A stretch of 25,040 nt of DNA from positions 1 to 25,040 of the IMG/VR virus record IMGVR_UViG_3300007234_000092; one strand, given 5' to 3'. A program made the translations under genes and the position numbers. A model generated the notes under the pieces. The model did no database searches. It was not told the DNA's origin and saw nothing but the letters and a program-made list of their open reading frames with translations. Positions 17,001 through 24,447 of the stretch are shown here, one piece after another (within the stretch, counting starts at the first letter, position 1; each line of letters starts with the position of its first letter). The DNA is from a virus.

Positions 17001-20000
17001 GCTCCGATCAGCTCGCAGCCGAAGGTCGTGCAGGACGCAATCACGAAATTGGGCTTCATGCCCGATAATCCTGACAAGATGGCCGGCGGTGACGTTTGGT
17101 TCCGCATGCGCCAGCAGCTCGGTGAGCAGGAGGCGGTGGACGCTATGCGCTCAGCAGGCGTACCGGGTCTTCGATATAAAGACGCCAGAAGCCGTGGCAA
17201 AGACGACGGCACCAGAAACTTCGTTGTCTGGGATCAAGATGTGCTTGATCGGATGGCGCTGCTGGAGCGTAACGGAGAGGCCCTAGACGCAATATCCGAG
17301 GCGTCCCAAGGTGCGGTGGATGCCGGACGCGCCAGCGTCCAGCCCACAGGCACGCTGGAGCAGAAGGGGGGCTTCGAGGCGTACCGAAAGCTCGTAGATC
17401 CTGAAGGTCGCACGATACCGGCAGAGGATCGCCCCAATCTTCGTATGGGAGATATGTATGGAATGCTCCCAAAAGACGCCGAGGTTGTCGGCGAGCTGGA
17501 TGACGTCATTCTACACAGAGGCCCCAATGGGGATTACTACGCGACGGCATACAACGCCGATCTAGGTGAGCAGGACGTTGTCGGCTACATCCAAGGACGC
17601 GAGAACGGAACCGAGCTTGCAGTCGTAGAGGAGATGCAGGGTAAGGGTATCGGATCTGAGCTGCAATATTTATTCCGGCGTGAAAACCCGCTAGCCCCTA
17701 CGGGTGGTCTTACTGAGGCGGGTGCCCGCAGGTTGGAAAGCACTTATGACCGCTTGGCTGCTGAATATATGGATCCCCTTGAACAGCAAGTTAGTCTATT
17801 CCAAGATAGCCTGCTCGAAGAAAGTGGCGACCACCCGCGCCGTATTGCTACTCGGCAGCCCACGCAAGACACTGGAGAGGACAAGCCGACTATTGGTCTC
17901 GACACTATTCGAGATGATGTCGTGTATATGGCAAAAATGCGAGCGGCTATTGATAGCTATCCTAATTTTCGCGCAGACGAAAACGAAACGGACGGCGAGA
18001 GCGTCGAGCGGTACATAGAAGAAGTAAAGCGTAACCTTTTGTGGCTGCACGACACCTACGGGGACGAATACAGAGAGCGAGGCTCGCAGTGGTACGACGG
18101 TGCCCGCCGTATAACTGAAGCGTGGATGCAGCGATACGGAATTGAGGACAATCAGATTGCCGGGGTGCTGGCGGCACTATCCCCGCAGATGGATTGGTTC
18201 ACCAATGTAAGCCTTGGCGAGCGGGTCATCGATACGTTCTTGTACGGCCAAGATATCTCGTGGGATACCGAGATGCAGGCCACGATGGACCGTATCTTCC
18301 CCGAAGTTATCACGGATAAAAACGGCGACCCGGTACTAGACAAAAAAGGAAACGTCAAAGGCTACGCCGATCTGCGGGCGCAGATTGAAGGCAAGACCCT
18401 TGCCGAGCTTGGAGACGGCACGCCCGAGGGTGATTATTTTCAGGCCGCGTGGATACGGGTGTACGATGAGACCAACAACAGCCGGTGGTACACCGGAATC
18501 ACCCCAGAGGGCGGGCTAACTGAATCACCAACTAACGCCAACGGCAGTAAAAAAGCCCGGCGGTGGGGCGGCCTGCGCGATATATCTAAGGCGGTATCGA
18601 TACTCAGAGACCCGTCTCCAGAAAATATCTCCGCATCCTTGGGCTCTCAGCACAAAGTACGCAATTTCTACAATAATATACTGGCTCCAAATAATCCGCA
18701 CGGCGACGTTACTATCGATACCCACGCGGTTGCTGCGGCACAGTTGCGCCCGCTAGGAGGCTCCGCGCTGGCGGTTTCACAGAACCTGAGTGGCCCTCCT
18801 AAGTCCGCTCCGCTAGGGGCTGTAGGTACTTATGCCATACACGCCGAGGCGTACCGGAGGGCGGCGGAAGAACGGGGTGTCTTAGCCCGCCAGATGCAAT
18901 CCATCACATGGGAAGCCGTCCGCACCCTGTTTACAGACACCTTTAAAACCAAAGCAAACATCAGTAAGATAGATGCTGTTTGGCAGGAGTATACCGATGG
19001 CACAATCACCGAAGACGAAGCGCGAAACCAAATCGAAACCCTCGCAGGCGGCGTCGGTGCCCCCTTCTGGGCTGACATCCGACCCGGTGATACGAGCGAT
19101 GCAGCGGATGGGAACGCCACTTACGCAGGAAAACTATCTGTTGCTGAGCGGGGTGAAGAAGCCCTACGACCCGGACGTGCAGGAGATCTTGGACGGCCTG
19201 AGCTAGAGCAGCAGGCCGCAGGCCAGCAAGCCGCCCGAGGAGCGTTCACCCCCTCAGACCTGATCACGGATCAGGAAGGCAACCCGGTCAACCTGCTCCA
19301 GATATTCGAGAAGGCTGACCCGACAACCTTCCTGCACGAGAGCGGGCACTTCTGGCTGGAGCAGCTCAAGGCCGACGCGCTGGCTGTCGGCGGGCAGTTT
19401 GATCGCGACTGGAACGTCGTCAAGAACTGGTGGGCCAGCCGCCCGCTTGAACTGCGGGAGGAAGCTGTCCGTCGCGCCAAGAAGGCAAAGGACAAGGACG
19501 CCGTCGCCGCGCTGCAGAAGATGAGTGAGGCGCAGGTCGCCGCCTACGCACGCGAGGGCAACTTGCGCGGCGAGGGGATGCAGCGGTATCTCAGCGTTGC
19601 CATGCACGAGCAGTTCGCTCGCGGTGTCGAAGACTACTTCGCCACCGGGCGTGCCCCCAGTCTGTCTTTGGCGAGCCTATTCTCGGCGTTCAGGGTGTGG
19701 GTCTCCTCGGTGTATTCCAAGCTCGCCGGGGCAAAGCTCGACGTTAAGTTCTCCCCTGAGGTCACGGCAGTCATCGACCGCATGCTGGCGGCCGACGAGG
19801 AGATATCGCTGATCGAGGGGCAGTACAATCTGGCCGCCATGTACACAACGGCCGAGCAGGCCGGCATGACGCCGACGCAGTTCGCCGCCTACCAGAAGCA
19901 GGTTGCCGAAGCGAAGGACGAGCGCAGAGCCCGCCAGCTATCCAAGCATATCAAGGAGCTAAAGCGGGAACGCACGAAGTGGTGGAAGGAAGCGCGTGAA

Positions 20001-23000
20001 GGATTCCGGGAGGAGGCGTCTCAGCAGGTAGCCTCCGAGCCCGCCTACCGGCTGCTCTACGCTTTGACTAACCAAGGGCTGGCCGACGGGTCGACGCTGG
20101 CCGATGACGAGCGCGTCGACCGGATGGACCGCGCCCTGCTTAAAGAGCTGCTGGAGGCCGAAGGCTTCTCTCTCGACGATATGCCGAAAGTCGACGGGAA
20201 AGTTGTCTACGAGGACACCGGCGTCTCTCCGGCAGTCGTGGCTGCCGCGTTCGGATACGAAGATGTCGACGCCATGATCTTGGATTTGGTTGGCCGCCAG
20301 CCCTACAAGCAGTCCGTCGAGGAGGCTATCGACGCCCTGATGGAGGAAGAGCACGGCTCCCTCGAAAGCGCCGGCGAAGCCGAGGCATTGGCCAGCGCGT
20401 ACAGCGAAAAAACCGGCCGGGTTCTCGCGGCCGAGCTGGAGGCGATGCGCACTTCCGAGCCGGCGTTCAAGCAGAAGTTTGTCCGCGCCTATGCGCGGGA
20501 CCGGCTGCTGAATACCCCCACCGCAGAGGTCAGGCCGTTCAGGTTCTTGGCTGCCGAGGGCCGCCACGCCAAGCTAGCCGGAGAGGCCCTCAAACGCGGC
20601 GACAAGGTGGAGGCTTACCGCCACCAGTTCCAGCGGCTGGTTAACCACTACATGGCCGCAGAGGCGCTCAAGGCGCAGTCCGATGTTGAGAAGAAGACCC
20701 GCTACATGCGGGGATTCCTGAAGAAGGGCAAGAAGTTCGGCGGCATCGAAGCCGACTATGTCGACAACATCATGCGCATCCTCGCCGCAGTAAACTTCGG
20801 GCAGGGATCCGCCGGGCAGCAGAGCCGCCTAGCCGAGATTAACGCGCTGCAGGACTTTATTGAGGAGCGGCAAAAAGCCGACGGGTCCATCCTAGATGTC
20901 CCCGCTTGGCTGCTCGATACGACCGGCAACACGGCGAACAGCGCCCGCGAGATGAGCTACCTGCGGTTCCTGCAGTTGCACGAGACCATCAAGCGGTACG
21001 AAAAGCAGGGCCGCGCTGCCAATAAGATCCGGGTTGGGGCGGAGGACCAAGAGAGCGCTGTGGTTAAGGCCGAGCTGCTGGCCGCTCTTGCCGGCAGGGA
21101 TGTCGCGGCCGTCAATAGGTTGCGCGGCAAGGCTGTCTCAGCCGAGGGCGTTCTCTACGGGGCTGCCTCCGTTATTGCCCAAGTGGACGCGCAGCTCTTG
21201 AAGGTCGAGGCGCTGATGGAGGCCATTGACGGTAAGCCACTCGGCGTGTGGCATCAGGCGATCTACGAGCCGTTCAGTCAAGCTGCCGCGCAAAAGTACG
21301 ACCTGCAGGCTGAGGTGTCCCAGCTCATTGGCGAACTGATCGAGGCGCTGCCGAAAGAGGTAAGGAGGAATTTCGGGAAGCGCGTGGACGTTGGCGCTCT
21401 CGGCCGCCCAGGAATGAAGATGACCCGGGGCAACCTTATCATGCTCGCCCTTAACGTCGGCAACGAGAGCAACCTCGATAAGCTGATCCGGGGCATGGGA
21501 GGGGACGCCGAGACCAAGGTCAAGGGTGCTGGCTGGAACATCAACGAGCAGCTTATAGACACGGCTCTTGAGCAGCTAACGCAGGAAGAATGGAACCTCG
21601 TGCAGGCCATCTGGCAACACGCTGAGAAACTGTACCCTGCGGTCGAGGCGATATACCGCAGGGAGCACGGCATCTCCCCGGATCGCGTGGAGCCGCGCAC
21701 CATCAAGACTAAATTCGGCGACATCAAGGGCGGCTATTTCCCGATGATGTACGACCGGACAATCGCCGGCGTGGCGACGGACCTCAGTCAGAAGACGGCC
21801 ATGGAGCTTATGCAGGCCGAGGTCGGACGGGCTACGGTGAACAGCTCCATGACCAAGGCTCGCACCGGATACGCCGCGCCGGTGGATTTGGATATCAGCC
21901 GCCTCGCCCTCGGGATGGACAACACCATCCATTTCATTACGCATTACGAAGCGGTCAGGAACGCGAATAAGATACTGGGCGACAAAGACGTGCGCGCCGA
22001 GCTGGAGCAGAAGATTGGCCCGGCTTACGCGGACCAGATCGTTAAATGGGTCGCCGCCCTTGCCTCGAACGGGAACGACAGCCCCCCGGTCGATATAATC
22101 CAGAAGGGTATGCAGTCGCTATACAACAACACTACAGTGGCCGTTCTCGGGTTCTCGTACAGCACTCTGGCTATGCAGACCCTCGGCCTGATCAACGGGC
22201 AGGACCGCCTGCTGGCCGACACTAACTACGGACCAGTGTCTATTGCTGCGGTGCAGAAGGATATCGCCGCCGGCGTGGCCGCCGCTGCCAAGCCGCAGCA
22301 TGTCCAGTTTGTAATGCAGGTGTCTGGAGAGATGCGCTCCCGCAGGAAGAGTATGGATCGCGAGGTGGCTCAGGTACTGAAGAACCTCTCCGGTAAGGAG
22401 GGCAAAGTGTCGGCCGCGCAGAGGTTCTCCATGGAGGCTATTGCGCAGGTTCAGTTCTATACGGTGGACATTCCGGTGTGGACTGCGGCGTATAACAGGG
22501 CCTTGAAGGCCGAGCCCGGAGACACCGACAAAGCAGTAAAGTACGCCGACCGCGTTGTGCGCCTTAGTCAGTCCGCCGGTGGCCTCAAGGATCTCGCTGC
22601 CATACAGCGGCACAAGGGCATCGTTAAGGGGCTGACCATGTTCTACAGCTTCTTCTCGGCCCTGTACGCAGTGCTTCGTGGAACCGGCGTCGAGTTCTCC
22701 GAGAATGTCCGCAGCAAACCGATAGCCGCTACGACGCGCGCGGCTACCCGTCTGTTCGTTCTTCTTGCCCTGCAGTCCGTGGCCACCGGTCTGGTTCGCG
22801 GCGAGCTGCCCGATTGGGAGCCGGAGAATGAGGACGAGGAAGGTATGCTGAAGTACATCGTTAAGGAGAGCGTGGCCACTGCCCTCGGCACTTTACCTGT
22901 AGTCCGCGATGTCGCGGCCGGCTGGGCCAGCGGATACGGTTACAATGGCGGCGCTGGAACCATCGCCTTCGAGGCCGCGTCAAAGTCACTGAAGGGGATG

Positions 23001-23240
23001 GAGAAGATTATTAACGAGATGGGCGAAGAGGAAGTTGTGGCCAGAGAGGCAGACTATGAGGCGCTGGCCCGGAAATATGCCCCGTTTGTCCTGCTTGGCG
23101 GCTCTCTAACCGGACTGCCGGCTGTGCAAGTAAACCGCACCCTCGACGGCCTCGGCGCTTACTATGACGACGCCGACGACTGGAACTGGACCGACTTAGT
23201 TCGCGGATATGATGCTAAGCGCGCAGCCCGCAGAGAGTAG
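14064..23240 (+). CDS. Giant multidomain (polyvalent) internal virion/ejection protein, 3058 residues
   Basis: The chosen start is the ATG in the TAATG overlap; a GTG five codons upstream is less likely. In order: two FDF(E/D)AFSG motifs (residues 3-15, 45-57); hydrophobic Gly/Ala segments (about 300-317, 379-428) that could enter membranes; an ART-PolyVal-like ADP-ribosyltransferase (about 802-1070, H806 in VFHGTP, Y842 in YGRGFYSAE); a GNAT-like part (about 1101-1240, QGKGIG at 1192-1197); a helix-hairpin-helix-glycosylase-like domain (about 1280-1665, ALSPQ at 1371-1375, VTIDTH with D1552); an HExxH zincin (H1758-H1762, HEQFARGVEDY at 1848-1858); long helices; and a C-terminus with GYFPMMYD and a hydrophobic helix near 2896-2911. 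Giant single virion proteins occupy this place in Bcep22-like podophages, in the role of T7 gp16. No lytic transglycosylase motif is visible. Domain calls are from motif reading; ART and zincin are the surest. Confidence 0.9.
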   Translation: MASFDFEAFSGRPAPDQSTDTTVGTDPIEATVAPAAAAPPPVNKEFDFDAFSGSTAPETPGVAEPFREITDPLGRPLINQPPPRQWSALATALPGTAAAAQNLTIHPASRAVLQNFDLTSDVSANSAALKKIVRGVYGPTYNLNRAAPIPVDDLSDDQLSKIIEEPRVLRALQLDSVTRRRLAEDAEEAAILRGDIPIMLAAEGAVNTMMRMMAPPETRTPEAIVAQQNRGFLTGFTNALERGITTLKYGLLISFAQSLKARAGYARGDAWQTFSDVFDEKVFGAEGTAQRDITLIPNPIDLLIGAGAGASAILDVYRSGGYNEKAAAALEQQAYAQLKDAFERLNRARARLPQSRVTEGFMRKYNELPNNFIDAAPGFLQLIVENPLAFSAASTEILAEQAPVLAASAAATAVGGPIAGITVSTLGTFFSEKFNVDDQRTKFIKEKTGIDLNTTEGQAAFLNNLDAQRLFNNYGTKRGLVIAGGQLATLGYFRGGTFIKSMSLTGMMAERTLVSGTMDGLFEAAAGLVTIGKVNVKEALAEAVFGMNPISVGVDLYVAGAGDIKRRNDARKATAWLQGVTELKGQIAGIDVVKLDTAASVLGEKLADEGIETAYIVASELERFDQDGNVAQTLGLDRADVRRAAAEGDFVEVTASAFVRHILGKDGFDALIEHTAFDLNGMTPNEAAKYEADGIGDQIEQQIEERARARLAPGLDDASLSKLAADMGSIQDQVAAQLEATGKYDTNKSRLFGMLTAQRYATRAIRRTEETGQPVDARALFDEDNLQITGRARVQPTGTLEQTVFHGTPYRFAPEPGFPHGRPRLDKMGSGEGAQMYGRGFYSAEAESLGLQYRDAVSGDRRVYELDGQQMPISIDPEKLAQDFNVTEGEASELAEIIDTLRNQPVGADLSLDGVIKKLTSELDSLSESTDEISALLKGSYERSLALANKYKDRIKVSAGTLYKLDLPDADAANLLDYDAPISSQPKVVQDAITKLGFMPDNPDKMAGGDVWFRMRQQLGEQEAVDAMRSAGVPGLRYKDARSRGKDDGTRNFVVWDQDVLDRMALLERNGEALDAISEASQGAVDAGRASVQPTGTLEQKGGFEAYRKLVDPEGRTIPAEDRPNLRMGDMYGMLPKDAEVVGELDDVILHRGPNGDYYATAYNADLGEQDVVGYIQGRENGTELAVVEEMQGKGIGSELQYLFRRENPLAPTGGLTEAGARRLESTYDRLAAEYMDPLEQQVSLFQDSLLEESGDHPRRIATRQPTQDTGEDKPTIGLDTIRDDVVYMAKMRAAIDSYPNFRADENETDGESVERYIEEVKRNLLWLHDTYGDEYRERGSQWYDGARRITEAWMQRYGIEDNQIAGVLAALSPQMDWFTNVSLGERVIDTFLYGQDISWDTEMQATMDRIFPEVITDKNGDPVLDKKGNVKGYADLRAQIEGKTLAELGDGTPEGDYFQAAWIRVYDETNNSRWYTGITPEGGLTESPTNANGSKKARRWGGLRDISKAVSILRDPSPENISASLGSQHKVRNFYNNILAPNNPHGDVTIDTHAVAAAQLRPLGGSALAVSQNLSGPPKSAPLGAVGTYAIHAEAYRRAAEERGVLARQMQSITWEAVRTLFTDTFKTKANISKIDAVWQEYTDGTITEDEARNQIETLAGGVGAPFWADIRPGDTSDAADGNATYAGKLSVAERGEEALRPGRAGDLGRPELEQQAAGQQAARGAFTPSDLITDQEGNPVNLLQIFEKADPTTFLHESGHFWLEQLKADALAVGGQFDRDWNVVKNWWASRPLELREEAVRRAKKAKDKDAVAALQKMSEAQVAAYAREGNLRGEGMQRYLSVAMHEQFARGVEDYFATGRAPSLSLASLFSAFRVWVSSVYSKLAGAKLDVKFSPEVTAVIDRMLAADEEISLIEGQYNLAAMYTTAEQAGMTPTQFAAYQKQVAEAKDERRARQLSKHIKELKRERTKWWKEAREGFREEASQQVASEPAYRLLYALTNQGLADGSTLADDERVDRMDRALLKELLEAEGFSLDDMPKVDGKVVYEDTGVSPAVVAAAFGYEDVDAMILDLVGRQPYKQSVEEAIDALMEEEHGSLESAGEAEALASAYSEKTGRVLAAELEAMRTSEPAFKQKFVRAYARDRLLNTPTAEVRPFRFLAAEGRHAKLAGEALKRGDKVEAYRHQFQRLVNHYMAAEALKAQSDVEKKTRYMRGFLKKGKKFGGIEADYVDNIMRILAAVNFGQGSAGQQSRLAEINALQDFIEERQKADGSILDVPAWLLDTTGNTANSAREMSYLRFLQLHETIKRYEKQGRAANKIRVGAEDQESAVVKAELLAALAGRDVAAVNRLRGKAVSAEGVLYGAASVIAQVDAQLLKVEALMEAIDGKPLGVWHQAIYEPFSQAAAQKYDLQAEVSQLIGELIEALPKEVRRNFGKRVDVGALGRPGMKMTRGNLIMLALNVGNESNLDKLIRGMGGDAETKVKGAGWNINEQLIDTALEQLTQEEWNLVQAIWQHAEKLYPAVEAIYRREHGISPDRVEPRTIKTKFGDIKGGYFPMMYDRTIAGVATDLSQKTAMELMQAEVGRATVNSSMTKARTGYAAPVDLDISRLALGMDNTIHFITHYEAVRNANKILGDKDVRAELEQKIGPAYADQIVKWVAALASNGNDSPPVDIIQKGMQSLYNNTTVAVLGFSYSTLAMQTLGLINGQDRLLADTNYGPVSIAAVQKDIAAGVAAAAKPQHVQFVMQVSGEMRSRRKSMDREVAQVLKNLSGKEGKVSAAQRFSMEAIAQVQFYTVDIPVWTAAYNRALKAEPGDTDKAVKYADRVVRLSQSAGGLKDLAAIQRHKGIVKGLTMFYSFFSALYAVLRGTGVEFSENVRSKPIAATTRAATRLFVLLALQSVATGLVRGELPDWEPENEDEEGMLKYIVKESVATALGTLPVVRDVAAGWASGYGYNGGAGTIAFEAASKSLKGMEKIINEMGEEEVVAREADYEALARKYAPFVLLGGSLTGLPAVQVNRTLDGLGAYYDDADDWNWTDLVRGYDAKRAARRE
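16431..16470 (+). repeat. 40-bp direct repeat, copy 1 (upstream of ART module)
   Basis: This 40-bp segment inside the giant gene recurs at 17325-17364 with 38 of 40 bases identical, the last 30 without a mismatch. It encodes GRARVQPTGTLEQ (residues 790-802). The two copies are 894 bp apart, exactly 298 codons, and bracket the ART module in frame. Confidence 0.95.
16471..18960. other. Lower-GC mosaic segment within the giant gene (ART to HhH-like modules)
   Basis: Hand counts of 60-base rows give about 42% GC at 16681-16740, 47% at 16741-16800 and 43% at 17761-17820, against about 70% at 16141-16200 just upstream. The sequence returns to uniformly GC-rich codons from about 19200, in the zincin part. 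The segment is not homogeneous (the end of the ART module near 16960-17340 is GC-richer). It coincides with the enzyme-like modules and begins at the first direct repeat, as expected if these modules were acquired later than the gene's core. Boundaries are approximate. Confidence 0.6.
17325..17364 (+). repeat. 40-bp direct repeat, copy 2 (downstream of ART module)
   Basis: This is the second copy of the repeat, encoding GRASVQPTGTLEQ (residues 1088-1100) and leading straight into the GNAT-like segment. The only differences from copy 1 are at bases 3 and 10 of the 40. Near identity at nucleotide level, including third codon positions, points to recent duplication or gene conversion rather than protein-level convergence of linkers. 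Confidence 0.95.
18997..19206 (+). CDS. Nested out-of-frame small gene inside the giant gene (or its fossil)
   Basis: A 69-codon frame runs in the +1 frame relative to the giant gene. It has a strong AGGAG at 18985-18989, seven bases before the ATG. The N-terminal third is basic and low in complexity (MAQSPKTKRETKSKPSQAAS). The rest reads like a normal protein: a helix around DPVIRAMQRMG, then TPLTQENYLLLSGV, then YDPDVQEILDGLS. I recognise the 'G.PLT(R/Q)ENYL.L' core from short hypothetical proteins of other phages, where it is a separate gene; that recollection needs a search. The giant-frame translation of the same bases (ADIRPGDTSDAADGNATYAG and on) looks like linker. The arrangement suggests a former overlapping gene pair (HhH-like gene plus this one) fused into the giant gene, possibly with the small gene still translated. 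Confidence 0.55.
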   Translation: MAQSPKTKRETKSKPSQAASVPPSGLTSDPVIRAMQRMGTPLTQENYLLLSGVKKPYDPDVQEILDGLS

Positions 23241-23292
23241 AAACGATGTCTGTTTTCGTGTATAACCGCTCTATTAAATACGGAGCCTTTCT

Positions 23293-24447
23293 ATGACAAT
23301 ATCAAATCAGGATGCACGGACTGGCCCGTACAGCGGGAACGGATCCACCACCGAGTTTGCATATGATTTTAAGGTGATCGACGAGAGCCACTTGGTCGTG
23401 ACTCTGAAGGACAGCTCGGACGTAGAAACAGTCCAGACTATCGTTACGCAATATACGGTGTCGGGTGTCGGCGATGCCGGCGGGGGCACGATTACTATGG
23501 TTACACCGCCGGCCTCCGGGGAAACCCTGACGCTTAGCAGATCGGTGCCACGTACCCAAGAGGTTGATCTGGTTAACCGTGGAGCCGTGCAGCCGGAGGT
23601 TCTGGAAACCGCATACGATAAGCTGACGCAACAGATACAAGACCAAGCCGAGCTGTTCGCCCGTATCCCCCGCTTCCCCGTGTCGTCTTCTTTGGCAAAC
23701 GTGAATCTGCCTCTGACTTTGACAGCAGGTGCCGCGCTAAGGGTCAATTCCACATCGGATGGATTCGAGAACGGCCCCACCGCAGACCAGATCACATCCG
23801 CTCAATCCTACGCCGAAGCCGCACAAACGGCGCTCGACGAGTTCACTGATCTGTACCTCGGGGCTAAGGCGTCGGATCCAGCGCTCGACAACGACGGCAA
23901 CGCCTTGCAGAACGGCGCTCTATACTTTAACACAAGCTCGAACGACCTCCGCGTTTACAACGGCAGCGCGTGGCAGGTCGCTGCGGTTTCAGTGGCGGGG
24001 TTTTTGGCTGCGGCGAACAATCTGTCAGATGTCGCGAGCGCCGCGACCGCCAGAACGAACCTCGGCCTTGTAATCGGCACCGACGTGGCGGCTTATAATG
24101 CCGATACTCTATTCGCAGATGTTTCGGATAATTTAACCGCTGGCTTTAGTTCTGACTTTGAGGCGATAGGCAATTCGGGAACAGGAACTCAGACCCTTGA
24201 GATTTCCAGCGCAAAGGAAAATCTGAAGACGCTGACGATCAACGGCAGCTTCACGCTCGCGCCTCAAGCTGTCAATAGCGTCATCGCTCTAATAGCAACA
24301 AACGACGGAACCGGCGGCTACACAATCACAACGTCTGGCTACGATCTCGTCAGCGGCACATATAACAACTCCGCAAGCGCAAAACACCTTTTCCGTTCAA
24401 CCGTCATTGATGGCACGCAAGTTTTAGAAATCTTGGAGATCGCCTAA
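23293..24447 (+). CDS. Tail fibre/adaptor with T7 gp17-type N-terminal anchor
   Basis: The first 145 residues of this 384-residue protein have the anchor fold of T7-type fibres that binds the tail tubular complex: GNGSTTEFAYDFKVIDESHLVVTL, then the strand FTVSGVGDAGGGTITM-like region (here YTVSGVGDAGGGTITM), LTLSRSVPRTQEVDL, and LETAYDKLTQQIQDQAE. A linker with ASDPALDNDGNALQNGALYFNTSSNDLRVYNGSAW follows, a common fibre shaft motif. The C-terminus is a Thr/Ser-rich beta domain (about 280-384) without the long receptor-binding part of a complete fibre. It is therefore probably an adaptor that carries the next gene product. That gene starts within its stop codon (TAATG). A CGGAG ribosome binding site at 23280-23284 precedes the start. 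Confidence 0.92.
   Translation: MTISNQDARTGPYSGNGSTTEFAYDFKVIDESHLVVTLKDSSDVETVQTIVTQYTVSGVGDAGGGTITMVTPPASGETLTLSRSVPRTQEVDLVNRGAVQPEVLETAYDKLTQQIQDQAELFARIPRFPVSSSLANVNLPLTLTAGAALRVNSTSDGFENGPTADQITSAQSYAEAAQTALDEFTDLYLGAKASDPALDNDGNALQNGALYFNTSSNDLRVYNGSAWQVAAVSVAGFLAAANNLSDVASAATARTNLGLVIGTDVAAYNADTLFADVSDNLTAGFSSDFEAIGNSGTGTQTLEISSAKENLKTLTINGSFTLAPQAVNSVIALIATNDGTGGYTITTSGYDLVSGTYNNSASAKHLFRSTVIDGTQVLEILEIA

Noticed and set aside
17704-18018. Second possible nested frame in the giant gene (104 codons)
   Set aside because: No good ribosome binding site, irregular composition with no recognisable motif, and it overlaps well-behaved giant-frame sequence, unlike the 18997-19206 frame.
23241-23292. 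Possible single-subunit phage RNA polymerase promoter in the gap before the fibre gene
   Set aside because: The stretch vaguely recalls T3/T7 promoter layout, but only with gaps. I found no second copy in the other intergenic gaps, and a real set should repeat.
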